From Campylorhamphus procurvoides (lineage: Eukaryota > Chordata > Aves > Passeriformes > Dendrocolaptidae), in assembly GCA_013396655.1 (NCBI GenBank), contig WBMV01006671.1:779003-843002 (forward strand): a DNA stretch of 64,000 nucleotides, written 5' to 3'. Each line of letters begins with the position of its first letter. Within the stretch, counting starts at the first letter, position 1. The notes under the pieces are model-generated. The model ran no database searches. It was not told where the DNA came from and was given only the letters and a program-made list of their open reading frames with translations. Shown here one piece after another: positions 13,773 through 27,755 of this stretch. A program made the translations under genes and the position numbers.

Positions 13773-16700
13773 TTTTAATGGTTTCCACCTTTGCAGAACA
13801 TTTAGGTCTGCATGGGTGTGGGCAAGGGAACCCACCCCTGCATGACACAACACATTGCTCCATTCCCAGGGGAACAAGCCCTCAAAAGACCATTCATTCG
13901 AGCAACTGTCCTGGAACATTTACCAGCGTTATTAAACCTCCTGGATTCATTTCAGCTTAACCACATCTTTAAACAGAATTCACCACAAAACTAGGAAAGA
14001 GATGAAGGAGTACTGGCCTGACAAAACACAGCTTCTGAGAAAGCTCAGGAAAACCCTGGAGGTTTATTTTCCTACAGCTTCTTCCCAAGAGAAGGTGGAT
14101 CTTAACAGTCCTTCCAACAAAGAGTTCAGACATGAAAGAGCTTATAAAGAAGTTGGCCCTTTGTCAAGGGAAAGGTACTTAAGTGACTTGTAATACTAAT
14201 GTCTATTACTCTGTGGTCTTTGCACAGGACCCTCGGACAGCTGAAAAGCAGATACTGATGCCCCACACCTTCTAGCAGGCACAGGGCTGCCTGTGCTGTT
14301 CTCACTCCTTCCTGAGAAGATTTTAGCCAGAGGATGGCACAGCTGGCACAGTGCCCGTGTCTGCACAGGGCTGGACCTTGGGCTTGCACAAAGACACCTT
14401 CTGGGGCGTGGGACAGAGTTCAGCAGGTAAGGCCAAGGCTGGTATATCTATACAGTTGTTTTTCCTGATACCTATTCTAATACTGAAAGGAAAATATGAG
14501 ATGTTCCCTGTTTTATTTATCACCAAAGAGTACTGTTTCATTATTTGACAAAGGAGCCCCAAAGAGACCACGTGAATAAATAACACAGAATAAGAACAGG
14601 AATGAAGCTCAGTCATTTCAATGTTTAGAATACGGACACATTAACCACACTGAATACCCATTATGAGCCAGCCTGTTCATTTTTTTTGTACCTTTTCCTT
14701 CTCAGTGACCCATCCCATAAAAAAATAACATAGCTAATCTGTACTGAATTCCTCTGCTTTCATCTCCATTACTTTTATGCAAAATTCAGCCAATATAGAT
14801 TTTATATCTTTCAGTGCAGTAGTAAACACTTGAAATTGCTTCCTGGTGACTTGTTATTAACTGGATTCCAACTCAATCCATCAGGAGGCCTATTCCAACT
14901 CCAACCTAAACAATCTTGAGCAGCCCAGGGTGAATTGCTAAGACACACAATAGGATCTCTGGCAGCTATAGAAATTAAACATAATTAAAATATGATGGTA
15001 GAAACCAAAGACGGCCTCACATACAAATGAAAACATCCTTGTAAAATACAGTCAGTTTAGCACAAACGTATTCAGCCTTAATTAGGTAGAAAATCTATTT
15101 AGATGAATACAATGCAAAGAATAATAATGAACTTCAGGATTACACTTTGTTACTTGGAGGCAAAAAACAATACAAATAAATGGGAAGTAATTGGATCTTA
15201 TTTAATAGTCTCAGACTATCAGCTTGAACAACTATAATCATTAAAGACCTTGCAGTGATCTTCTACTGATAAATGTTGTTAAATCAGAATTACAATACAA
15301 CAAGCATGAAGAACAAAGCCTATTAATATGAGCAGCACTAAAAGAAATAGATTCCTTCACATCTGTTTTCACCAGCTTCACAAGGAGTCTTTGAACCAAG
15401 CACACAGAAAAGGAAGGCCTCCATGTCTCCTCTTGTTTTGGGTGAGACTGAAATATAACCTTTCCACACCTGTGATGACTCCAGGGGCACTGCAGATGAG
15501 CAGCAGTTATCCAGTGCTGGGTTAAGTGGCAACACAAAGTTTGTTATCCCAGGGTCCCATTGTATTATTCTGTCTCTGCTATTCAAAACGAGTCAAACAG
15601 ACCCTTTCATGCACGTGCAGAGCACTGCCACTGGACCCTGTGGACCAGGAGAGATGGGTGGCCATGGGGCAGACATCCAGGCCCACGGCAAAGCAACTTG
15701 GTAAACAGATCTGAGGTTAAAAGATATAGCAGCAAACAGATTTCCGACAGCAAAAAAAGATGCACCTGAAGTTCAAAAACTCATCATCATGTTGGCTCCA
15801 GCAAAGATCATGAAGAATATATGCACCAGGAGAAGTCATCAAGAAGTTTTACAGGGAACTGTCCTCCACCCTTACGTGAACAGATCTAAGTTTTGAGACC
15901 CAAACCATTCTCTGTACTGCCCTAGAAAGGCTGACTACATTGGAGCCAAACACCAGATTGTACAGTGCCCAACTTTCTTTAGCCACATAGCAGCTTTTCT
16001 CTCATGCTGTAAGCACAGTGCTGTAAAAACAGTGATTTGTAATTACACTGCATTTAACAAAGTCGTATTTCCATAACTCCCCATTACAGTTATGTCAGAA
16101 ACAAGGAATCACTCCACACAGAGTCAGTGATCATATATATACCAGCATATCCTCAGCTGATAGAGCCAGGTGGACAGCAGAGCACATTGTTAACTTAGTC
16201 ACTATTCACAGACTATGCCATGCAGAAAAATCAAATCCCAATAAACTCCCCTGTGTTAACTAACATCATTATTTTAGAGCATAATAAAAATGCTTCCTTC
16301 TAAGGGCAATCTCTGGCCTTGCAACTAAGCCAAAGGCTTATTTACAATAAGTGGTTTTTCATGTGATCTAAAATAAACTTTACCCCAGGGGCCTTAAGGA
16401 AGTATATCTTCTGAAAGCATGAGGAAACTCAAATCCTATTAGGCTTTTGTATTCTTGATGGACCCATAATTCAGTACCTTCTTGCATGCCCCAAATCTGC
16501 AATGTCTTCCTTTGCACCATGACTATTCACTTATCATTGACAGCGAGCCCAATGTCTTTGCAGGGCTCATTCCCACAGTGCTGTACCATGGCAGAACACA
16601 CCAGTACCAGCAATACCCTCCTTCAGGCCCAGCTCTGCCCACTCTCCAGTCGCTCTGCTGCAGCCTTCCCTAACTCTTAGGCAGGTTTTAGAGTTTATAC

Positions 16701-19700
16701 TCAGCTTTCTATCCTACAAAACTGCCCTGTCTTAGAGTCTAAAGTGTCTTCCACATCAGCACAACAAAGTCTGTGGCATTACTGTTGAGATGTATTCTTG
16801 ACCGAGTTAAATGATTATTGCTGTTTTCATTTATAACATGCACTCACATGTATCTACCATTCCAACTCTACACCTGTGGCATTTACCATTCCTAACTCTT
16901 CAATGAACTGAAGTTATGATTTGGATATCTACTGCAAAACCCTGCTCCATACAGGCTGTGATCATCCTGCACCACTTTAGAATATCCCCTCTTCTCCCAG
17001 TAATCCACCTATCACTGAAGAAAACAAACAAATGCTAATTTTATAAAAATAGCAGCTTCGGACTGTATTAGAGTAATTTGCTTGTTCAGTCATCAGAGGA
17101 GGAGCGTGTGCCTGTGTTAGCAGCTCTGCACAATGTGCCCTCCCAGACCTCATCCCTAAGCAGTACATGAAAAACCCCACCATTAACTTCAGCACTGCCA
17201 GAAATCAGCCTAAGGGAACTATTGGTTTTACAGATTTGAAGCTAACAGCTTTTAATCCATGGTTTGGAAGGACAGATATAGCCACAGCTCTCAATGAAGC
17301 AATACCAAGGAGAAACATACACAGTCTGTGTCCCTTTACTGATGGGAGCAGGTAAATGACTGTCAGTTTCCAGGGTTTGGCCCTTTGGTTGGTGCTTTCC
17401 ACATATCCAAGAGAAAAGACCATCAGTATCCTGTTCTGTCTGATTACCTACTGCCTCTCAGTGACATAATGCTGCTTATGAGAGATGCAAACTCACCAAC
17501 TTTCCAGACTTCATGTCCTTGTGCACACCGGCCGGGCAGCAGATCACTTCCCACAGAAGTAGCCTGGAAAACCCACGGACACCCCAACACTTTGCTGGGA
17601 AGGCCCCTTGTGGTGACAGGTTACACATAATTCACTTTTTAAACTCCAGGGAGTTTCAGGAGGACAAGCACGGGAAAGATGAGGGAACGTAGGCTTTTGC
17701 CAGCTCCCCCACTGCCCCCGAGCCAGGCAAGCCCTGCTGCACAACCAGGATGGCACAGAAATGTTTGCTCAAACCCGAGCTGGCCGGAATATTAATGCAG
17801 CCCAGCAATGAGCTGAACTGCAAACAGGAAGGAGGCAAAAAACCCCTCTGACACAAAAGAAACAAACAGCCGGAGATGAGCTTTCCCAGCAGGTACCGCA
17901 CTGGAATTCAGAGTGTGGTGGTGTCGGCGGTCAGCGATCTCCACACCAGTGCTCTGGATTCCTGTCGCTTCCAGAGGCAGGATCACCGATTGTTGTCAGC
18001 AGATCTGAAAGTGTTGCCCTTTATTATTTTTTATTAGCATCAAACTATATTAGCTGAGCAGATACAAAGAAAACTGATGCAAGCCGAAGCCTGCTGTAAA
18101 TCCTGATATGAAAGGATGCGTTTCACATGCGATGAAAGATGAGAATGAGCTGTCGTCTTCACTTAGTATAATTCCTGTGCTGTCCTTTATAACAGCAGAA
18201 GCCTCCATCAAGAAGAAACAACAAGCAGTTCTGTCTATGGCACAGATTCTGTCTATGCCCAAATAAATTTTACATTCCTCTGAAAGCAGACTTTGAATGA
18301 CTGTTAAAATGTATATGGGCTATTACTGGCTCCTAGAGTTGCTCAAGGAACTTCAAAAAGAAAAGACTTAGGAATCTATTAGGCAACATTTTCTCTCTTC
18401 ACTGAAATCTCCAGAATAATGAATGCCTTGGATAAAGCAACAAGATTGTTATCATCCTTTACTCTCTGACCGAGTGCATGAGCTGGGCTGCTTCCAGCAA
18501 ACAAGTGGTTTGTGATAGTTTTATAGAGGTCATTAAAATAAGTAAAGAGTCACTTGAATTATTTTTTCCTTCCCAGTTTATGAATAAATATGGGCTAGTT
18601 GGCCAAAAGTCCCTGCTGACACAGAATATGGCAGCAAGACAGTAGTGGCTGAAAACCCCCTATTCATCCTATCTGCCATCAATTATCCATGGAGAGAGGG
18701 AATGACAATTACAATGTTGCACAACATCTATAAACACAAATTCCTCTGTACTGTACAGTCAACAAGACTGTTCCCACATGTAAGTGTATTCCATCAGTGC
18801 TGGTTTTACAGATAAAGGTGAAATTCTGGCAGTCCCCACAGACAAGTCAACGGGCAGGAAAAAGTCATTCTTTCACTGCTGGCAAGCCACATCATCCCCA
18901 CACAGATCCAGCACGTTCACCACCAAGAATGCATAGGCAGAAAGCAAAGACGTGAATTAAGTATGTTTTTGTCTGTACTAAGCAACAGGATTGCTTGCAC
19001 TGCTAATTATTCTATGAAATTCCCATATTTTAATGCAATCTTTTATAAAAAACCAGTAATTTTTACAATATATTTTCAGATATGTTATGAACTGGCTGGT
19101 ACAGAAATTTCTGAAATTCTAAGCACATTGACCAAGTGGAACTTGCCTCCAAATATGTACAAAACAACAGCGTTCTTAGCAAAGAACCAGTAACAAAAAC
19201 CAGAATGACATTGCACGAGAAACTTGCCAATGAGCAACTTTTCTCCTTTCCTTGCTCCTTACACCACTGCTTTTATTATATAAAAATACTTTTCCCACGA
19301 ACTGTGCAGTAGTTCTGTGCAAGCCACATGCAGAGCAGGACACAGGGGGGACTGGGCAAAAGGGTGGGACTCAAAAGAACCCCGTAAAAGAAAAGGAGAT
19401 GTACCTGTGCTATGATTAATCTCCGCATTACCTCTCCAGTTAGTAACTTTTATAGGATTCAGTTCGCTGAAGAAGGAGGCACCCAAGCTGGAGCACTTCC
19501 CAAGCACATGGGATGCACCACCCGAGCAGAGATGCCTCCCAGGCCATTGTGGCAGTTCTATTAACAGGGCAGTACTTGAAACTAAAAAGTCATAACCAAA
19601 GTATATTTACTTCCACTGCTCTTCCAGAATTTGGGGAAGCAGAGAAGGGGAAAATGGTGAACTAAAGACTACCAAACACCAGAAAAAACCATGCATGAAG

Positions 19701-19849
19701 TCTGGTAAAACTGAGTCTGAATAGCCTACTCATTGCATCACGGGGTAAAACCCCAGACACACAGCGCAATATGCAGGGAAAGGGCAGAGCCAACAGTGCC
19801 AACTGCAAGGCAACTATCTGACATGAAAAACTTAATTGACAAGTGTTTG

Positions 19850-20170
19850 TAAGGAATTGTTTAACACCAGTCCTCTTGACTAGTCAGCCTGACGTTCATT
19901 AAGTGCAAAAAAAATTAAATCTTGAAGAAGCAGCATTTAATTACTCACAGAATGTTTTAATTGCTATTACAATGGAGTAGTTTTTAATTACAGTTCACAT
20001 TAATACAAACATGATCTGATCATGATCATTAGGATTAACTGTAGTGATCTTGTTCACCAACACAGTATCTTTGTATTTAAAATAAAATGTCATTAAAAAG
20101 CCATGGGAACTTCATCATTAATGTGCAAGTAGTGTAATCTTAATTTCCTCCTGCAGATACTGAACTGAGA
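19850..20170. promoter_or_regulatory. Candidate conserved non-coding element (unproven)
   Basis: An AT-rich stretch with several homeodomain-type cores (taatta, ttaattac, cattaa) and a perfect 12-bp palindrome tgatcatgatca at 20017-20028. No repeat or coding signal is visible. The appearance suggests constrained enhancer-like DNA in a developmental gene intron, but this is inference from composition only. Confidence 0.25.
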
Positions 20171-23100
20171 CCAATCATGCAAGATTTTCCAGTATGTAAA
20201 ACAACTGCCACTTTTCATTACAAAGAATATGAAGCAAAAGGAACAGTGCAATAACAAGGCTGAAACAATTTTCCAGATTTAGAAAATCCCATGCCACACT
20301 TCGTCTAAGAGCACTTTTTTCAAGGGCTAAATTTTGCCAGGAATTCTGAACACAAGATGTAATATCCTTTTGTTCAGAGTTCAGTTCTGGGTTGGCAAGT
20401 AAGCCCACAACAGACTGACTATTCAACCCACCTCTCAAGCAGATGATGGTACAACCTCAAGTGTCTATTTATTTAAGAAAAAAATGACTGAAGATCAGTG
20501 CCATTTCCAAAGATTAAAGATTTTAGTTCTTGATGATACAAAAATGATCAAGCCAATTTAATGACAAAAGTATACAAAAGCAAGAGCAATGCATGGCTCA
20601 GAAAAGGGAATTACAGGGGAGGAAACCCAATCTTCAATAATAACACATGTCAAGCAAGTGCAGACTGTGACATCAGCACACATGGATGTGAAGGGAGAGT
20701 CAGCTTTCAGTAATGTTAAACAAAGGGCTCAGACCTACAAGATCCTGAGGATTTTACAAAATCAGGCAAGAAGAAAGGAAAACATACAGCAGCTTTCTAA
20801 ACTGTAAACACGTAGGTAACGAAAGTTATATGCATTCATCAGGACATACATGGTATAAGCTATTAGAAAGAATGAGTTTGATAAACATTAAGATTATTCT
20901 CTAGAAAATATGACAGTTTAAAGAAATGAACTCTGGATCAAGTGTATTTAACACTTACTTAGCACTCAATCTTCTTCAGACTGTAATTTGTGACCCAATC
21001 TTGAACCTTGCTGCTGGGCACCCATCCTGTCAGATGCCATCTATGCTGATACAATGCACTTTGTGTTTGTCTTTTAATCTTGTCTTATCTCTTGGCTTCT
21101 GCTTTGGTGTTCAGTAGTTCACCTTTTGTCCGATTGCTGCCCTTGCTCAGGTTCCAACCTTTGTAGAGCTGCAGACTTGTCAAGACAAAAGACTCTTTTC
21201 TAAATAGGTAAGGGAACATAAAAACAACCACGGGTCAGGTTCCACCTGAAGTTGGGACAGGGGCTGGATTCTGCAAACTGCTGTCAAGATGAGTCAGGCT
21301 TCCTCATCTGTCAGCTTCGTGGTGAAAGCAGGTGAAATGTCCCAAAACATCTCAGCCTTCACAACTTCAGGCAAGGACCAGAAAACCAAAGTAAAGGGCA
21401 ATTGCACTGTTTCTCCATCCACACTGTAGCCACCTAAGCAAAGCTGTCTCTTGTGCTGCTGGACTGACAGAGTTGCATTACCATGGAGGTCTCGTTTCTG
21501 GCATTCTGGCATGGTTCAGGAGCCCAGAGGCATACTGGGATCAAAAAAAAGCCACCAGTATTTTCCAGTTCTTTGTCAGCAATGAAAGTCACCAAACATA
21601 ACTTCTAAGTCTCTCCCTAAATAACCCTTGAGCTCAACATCTTACCTCTTCTTTCTCAGAGTGACACAACAAATTGAGGTCAGTGCTTCACTTTCTTCCT
21701 CTCTTACTACTCTTTCCCAAGTTCAAGATAAAATAACATTTTCACAATGAGTTTAGTAGTTTAGAGCTAAAGGCTTATTAACCAAACCACAAGTGACTTA
21801 AGTATAAATGAAAACATGGATTTGACATTTCTCATCGTTAACTCCCTGGGACATCGTTGCATTTCCATGGTTGCCAAAGCGCTGGAACAAGCTTCAAGAT
21901 TGCATCACGCAAAGCTGAAACAAGGATGGGAGCCCTGGCTTTGCTGAGGGCTCCCAGGGTTTTCCAAACACACTGACCCCATGCTGCAGTGTGCCCGAGA
22001 CACAGTCAGTGGGGCAATACAGTCCCTCCACCGGGGTACAGGACACAAGAAATGAAGGTGTAGGTGTTGCTCTGCAGGGCACACACTGCCCCACCTGACA
22101 CAACGAGCAGCTTTGAGTGGTTCTGCAGCCACAGCCACTGCAGCCATGACATTGCTATGATGGTAGCAGGGTATCAAATGGAAATCACTGGAAAGGCTAA
22201 CAGTGTCCTAAACCAAAGTTAATCAGTCAGTGTTGTATGTGGTGGCACTGCAAAGCCAGCGAACTACAGTAACAAAGGATTTGACAAGGCCTATCATGCA
22301 TTTATCACCCACACAGCAGAGGATATAGCAGTTCACAATGTTCAAAGCAATGTGTATTTTCATCTGTTACAGTGAAAATGCTTCAAGGTTACACTCCCTG
22401 CATGGTAACACGATCTCAGTGTTTGTGTAGATCTTCTTTCATATAGTTTTATTAATCAAACTCCCTTCTACATATATGATGGTGGTCTTGGAAAGACAAG
22501 AAAGAGGCCTTCAAAAGTGCAAGTAGACTGCATGTACTGTTTAACGGAAATATTTTCATGTGTATAAAATAAACAACCAAACAATTCGCAGTCAGGATAA
22601 AGCTACTCCAATACAAAAACCTTCTGTCCCTCTAAAATCTGGTTTATGTCATCACAGAAACCAAATAAAAATGGATTCCTTGTTCCTTTCCCAGATATTT
22701 CAATCAAATCTTTGACTCCCTGCAAGTCTCTGCCTGTCCTGCTGCTAATGACCTTCAGCCACGAGACTGGGCACGGAAGAGCACAGTGTTTGAACAACCT
22801 TTTGCCTTCCTTTAATTTGCCATCTCCAACATCACAGTCCCAGTCTCTCTTGATTTACCGCTCCTCAAACAGGTTTGTATTGACACTGGAGATCTTCCTC
22901 CTACGTTTCAAGTACCAATGAAGTCCTTATGAAGATGCACACAAAATGAAAATATTTATAAAACTGTGAAACTCAAATACACTACATATGCTGAAGACCA
23001 AAGTAAAACAGCAGATGCCATTATTATGCATACTTATTATATATTTACGTTCTATATATAATTTACATATTGCACATTTCCTGATTTTTTTCTCAAATAT

Positions 23101-26100
23101 CAACACACTTATGTATCAAATAGCTTTTTAAACAAAAGCTTGGAAAAAGCGTGTTTGTCTTCACTGCAACCTCATAAATTTGCAACATCTCTTTATGAAG
23201 AGGCTGGTTTGCAACAAAATAAGCAAAAGAGTGAGTGGAAAAACCTTTTTTGACAGGCATCCTCTCTGCTGATCAAGTTAAAGGAAGCTGGATATTCAGA
23301 CAAGTAGTTAAAATGTAAAAAAATTCTGTTTTGCAATGGCAACAGATAAAGCTGCTGTTGTGGCACTTTCCCAGCATCTGAACATGATGTCTAAGAATTA
23401 CAAGGTTTGTGATTGGAAGCTTTTCCTGCCCCAATGGAATTTTAGGTGCTAAGGCACAGAGAGGCAACTCCTGCTGCTTATTCAGAAAAGGTTAGGGAAC
23501 AAAGGAAAAATCAGCACGTTTGCTTCATCTCTCACACACACAATTCACGGTGACTCATGGCTGCTGACAAAGCTTGTGCTCCAGAGGAAGCCTCAGGCTT
23601 TTTGGTGTCAGGTTTTTAATTTCGAAGTGAGAATAGCTGTAATTATCATGCAGCTGACACTCATCCCACTAAAACTAGTATGTGCATAAAGCAGCAAATG
23701 AAACAAATATACGAGAGCTAGATGAGAGCTGGTTATGGGCCCAGCTCTGTGCAGCCTGTGCAGACCAGCAGCAGCTCAGGGAACCCATTCCTACTGGTTT
23801 TCCAGCAGCTCACTTGAAGCCAGAAGGCATTTCCTTCAGGCAGCAGACCCAAGCCAATCTGGAATAAGGCCTGAGAAGTATGAACATGATAGCAGAGCAT
23901 GAAGGAGTACAAATCTAACTACACAGGGATGACCTACTGTACTGTGAAAAGTCAAAAATCAACGATAAGAGGCAGGTGAGAGAGTTGTCCAGAACTGTAA
24001 GTGAAACAGGAGGCATTTTCCATGGGAAACCCACAGTTCATCTAAAACAAAACAGGAGGCAGCAAACTCAATTTGCAGATTCAGCAAATTCAGAGGGAGA
24101 AGACAAGGATGATTTATCTGAGTTCTTGCTACAGTCTGTGGCCAGCTTTCACTAAAATGCAAGGTGTCTAATGCTTATACAGCATCTTTCATCCCAAACA
24201 CTCCACAGCACACAACTCCACTGAAATATCAGACATTTCAATAGCAGCACAAGCAATAAGTGATTTCCACCAAAAAAACCCCACCCAAAATATCTTCCTG
24301 AACTGACTTGAAAAGCTGTGGGCAGAAGACTTCCCAATTAAGACATTCTACATAAATATCAAAAGAGGACTCATTTAACCAACATTCCCTTTCTAAAAAA
24401 TCTAAATAAAATCCCATTTGGGCTGACAGTTCATTTTACATAAGGAGCGCTTCACAACCAACTCACAGTCTATGTAAAGAAAAATGAGAATGTGTGCCAA
24501 CATTAAATTTAGACAAGTCATGATGTCTTTCTGACAGAGTTCTGGCAGCTGACAGTTTGTGTTTCACTGATTTTATAGGTCAAATAATAGACATTGCGAT
24601 GCCAGACAGTCGAGAGCATTATCATTAAGCAATACTTAAGCAAATTCAAAAGAGCTTATAAGCTACCACAGCTGATTTTAGCCACCAGTAAAGCAAATGC
24701 ATGTTGCTATAATAAGAGATGCGACTGCTGTACTCAGATGACACCATTAATTTAGAAAGTACTGAGCAGCAGCAAGAAGTCCCTGCTATCCTGATTGTTC
24801 ATCTGCAGCAACAAATTCTTTGTCAAGTGAACCACACTGGTTACTCAATGACAGACAAATTGTGACCAAGCAGCTTTTCAGTAGCTCCTGGCCATCACCA
24901 AGTTATTGTGTTCTGAGTTGTTGCTCAGGGACATGTGAAGAAACAGAAAACCACACATGCACATAAAGAAGTGACAGAAGGCAGAAGTATATGAGAAAAG
25001 AAAAAGGAAAACAGTGAGATCATGCACTTTTCTCTATGTCAAGGCCTCAAGAATACAATTGCAGATGAGTTTGAAGTCACTACAGCTAACTGACATCAAA
25101 TAAAGGACAACTGTCACACTCCAGACTATTTCAGTATCCAGCTGCCAGCACTGCCTGGCTCCAAAGAGCACTGGAGATCAGGAAGCTGCAACTGTCACAG
25201 CACACAGAAAAGTTATGCAGACAACAAATGGGACAAAATCCACTCAGTGACCCACTTAGCAACTGTGGAGAGGGTGTCTATAGATATCATGCAACCTATA
25301 CATGTTATCACAGCCAGGTAGTCTGATGCTGCCTGCATGGTCTCTGCATACCTGAGCTAAACCTGGGGGTTGCTGCCCATCCTCAATCTCAACTGCTCTT
25401 CCCTCCACAGTCTGTCCTTCCTCAGCTCAAGCCACCTGCCTACCAGGTTTCTGCACTGCTTTTGCCATTTATCCAGCCCACAAGCACTGGTGAGCACAGC
25501 AGCCACTGCCTGACCCTGCTGGCCCCCTGAGCCAGGGCAGGAGCCCATCCAGGTGCCCCCCAGACAAACTGCACATTTCAGTAGTTGGACCTTCCTGGAG
25601 TGCATATTCCCCACAGGGAACTCCCCGTATTTTCCCAACATAGTTAAGATGGGTTAAATAGAAAAAAGTATCAAAATCAGGTATTTTACCACATTAAGAT
25701 TATCTTCACCTGATAACCTCGTAGTAGCTATTACAAAAACCATATGGACAGGACCTTCTCAACTCCTATCTCCAACCACAACCCTTGTCCTGTTGTCTTA
25801 CAAGCTCTTTGGGGCAGGAACGCCCCCCACATGCTGCATGTCCCCCCCTGGACAGCTCCGTGCAGAGCCAGATCATTGCTAACAACTGGACATCCATTCT
25901 AGAAACCTTTTTTTTTTTAGAGGAAATATCTCTCTGTAGTTCATTTTAAGCTTCCCCCAGAAGTTTCTCTAGGCTTTCAGAGCTTCATATTGAATGACCC
26001 GGCCTTACAATCCAATGGAACTCCTGGCATGGACTAACATAGAGAACAGAGCAGTCTGCCATCCTGGAGAACCTGACTGCATGGCAAAACACAGTGAGAC

Positions 26101-27657
26101 TGAGGCAGTTGGGAAATTATTTCCCTTTGTTTAGATTTTCTTTTGGAAATGATGGGAATGTGAATCATTTCAAATGTACAGTCTGCTATGCAAGAAGAAT
26201 AACACAAATTGGGAGATAACTGAGACAAGCTCTAAAATGGTATGTACACATGGCTCTGAATTCCTGTTGCTATTTGAAGGAGCATAAGGGCTTACTTAGA
26301 GCTAATGAGTGACAATATTTTGTTTTGCAGGTTCTGGGTTTTTAACAAATCAGCTGTTACAACGATGTTTTTTAACTCAACACAGGGACTTCTTCCATGT
26401 GAAACAGTTTCCTAACATAGAAAAAGAATTAATCGAATCAAGGACCCAAGTAGGTCCTATGTATACTGAGGTTATAATAGTCTATGAGGAAGATGAAATT
26501 CACTTTTTTTTTCCCCCTAAAGGTCTGAGATTTTCTGTATTTGCCTTTCACCTTTACTAGAAAACCAGAAAAGACACTATGAAGTGACACATCCAATGGA
26601 TAATATGCCCAGTAATGACAGGTTTATAACTCTAGATAAAGATCTTAACTTTCATACTGAGGCCATGCAGGCTATAAAATATGAACTCATTCCTGTATCC
26701 TCCAGTTAACTGGCCTGCCAATTTTACCTCACCCTTTCTTTCTCATTTGCTTCAAAATTCTTTGCAGTTGATATTTTGAGCAGAGACAGACCTGAAACTG
26801 TGACCTGAGACAGGCAAAGCTGTAACCACCATGATGTGATAGCAAAGGAGCCAAGAGGGCAATCAGGATTTTAAGATTTGGAATGTCATTAAGTGGCTGA
26901 AGTACAAACATAAAACAGATCAATGCCAACATGTTCAGAGTTAAAAGAAACATCTCTTGGTATTAGTGGCAAACCAGACACCAAAAGGTTTCCTTTGCTA
27001 CCTGTACTTTCTGACTCAACTGAAAAACTATGTTCACTGCTAATTTTTTTATTTATTTTTAGTACAGAAGAGGAATTCTTTCACAGATCCACCTTGGAGA
27101 TTTTGTTCAGGGTTCTGTTTTTTTTCTGGAAGAATAACGTGACTGTCACACAGCTGCTGAAAGAGCACCCTGTCCACAGCTGCAGCTCGTGGTGAAATCG
27201 TTACCCTCCCCACGTAGCCCTGCAAAGCCCTCCATGAGCAAGGCCTGGGTGTCTCGGGATGGTCTCTAGACAAAAAGGGCCTGTGTGGGAGCACAGAGGT
27301 GCTTTCAGTGCCCAGCCATGGCTCGCGCAGGGCTGAGCCTGCCTGTGGCTGCAGGAAGAGCCCAGCTTTGCTGCCTGGCTCAGCATCTCCGCTCTGATGG
27401 AGCCTTGTGGAGAGGGGAATGAGCCCAAATGCCAGGCCAGCCCCAAGGAGCCTGCACAGGTCTCAGAAATACCAGCTGTGTTACCATCCCCTGTAGCTGC
27501 AGGAAAACAGCCCCGCCATGAACCCCTTCAGGGGAATTCTCAATGTAATTCCCTAAAAAGGAGATTGTTTGCTGCTTCCCACAGAAGCCTTCAACAGTCC
27601 TTGATTGCTCCTGCAGTGATTGAGAAATTCAAATAACAATTCAGCAGATATGTTTAG

Positions 27658-27755
27658 AAAATAAAAAAAACCCTACAGAAAAACACCACACACACAAGCA
27701 AATAAAAAAAAACCCAAAAAACCAAAAACAAATTCAAAAACCCCTCCCAAACAAA
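27658..27755. repeat. A/C-rich low-complexity tract
   Basis: Almost pure A and C over about 100 nt, with runs such as 'aataaaaaaaaacccaaaa' and 'accaaaaacaaattcaaaaacccc', and a short (CA) block. No unit repeats exactly. It is probably slippage-derived or the remnant of a retroposon tail. Confidence 0.85.
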
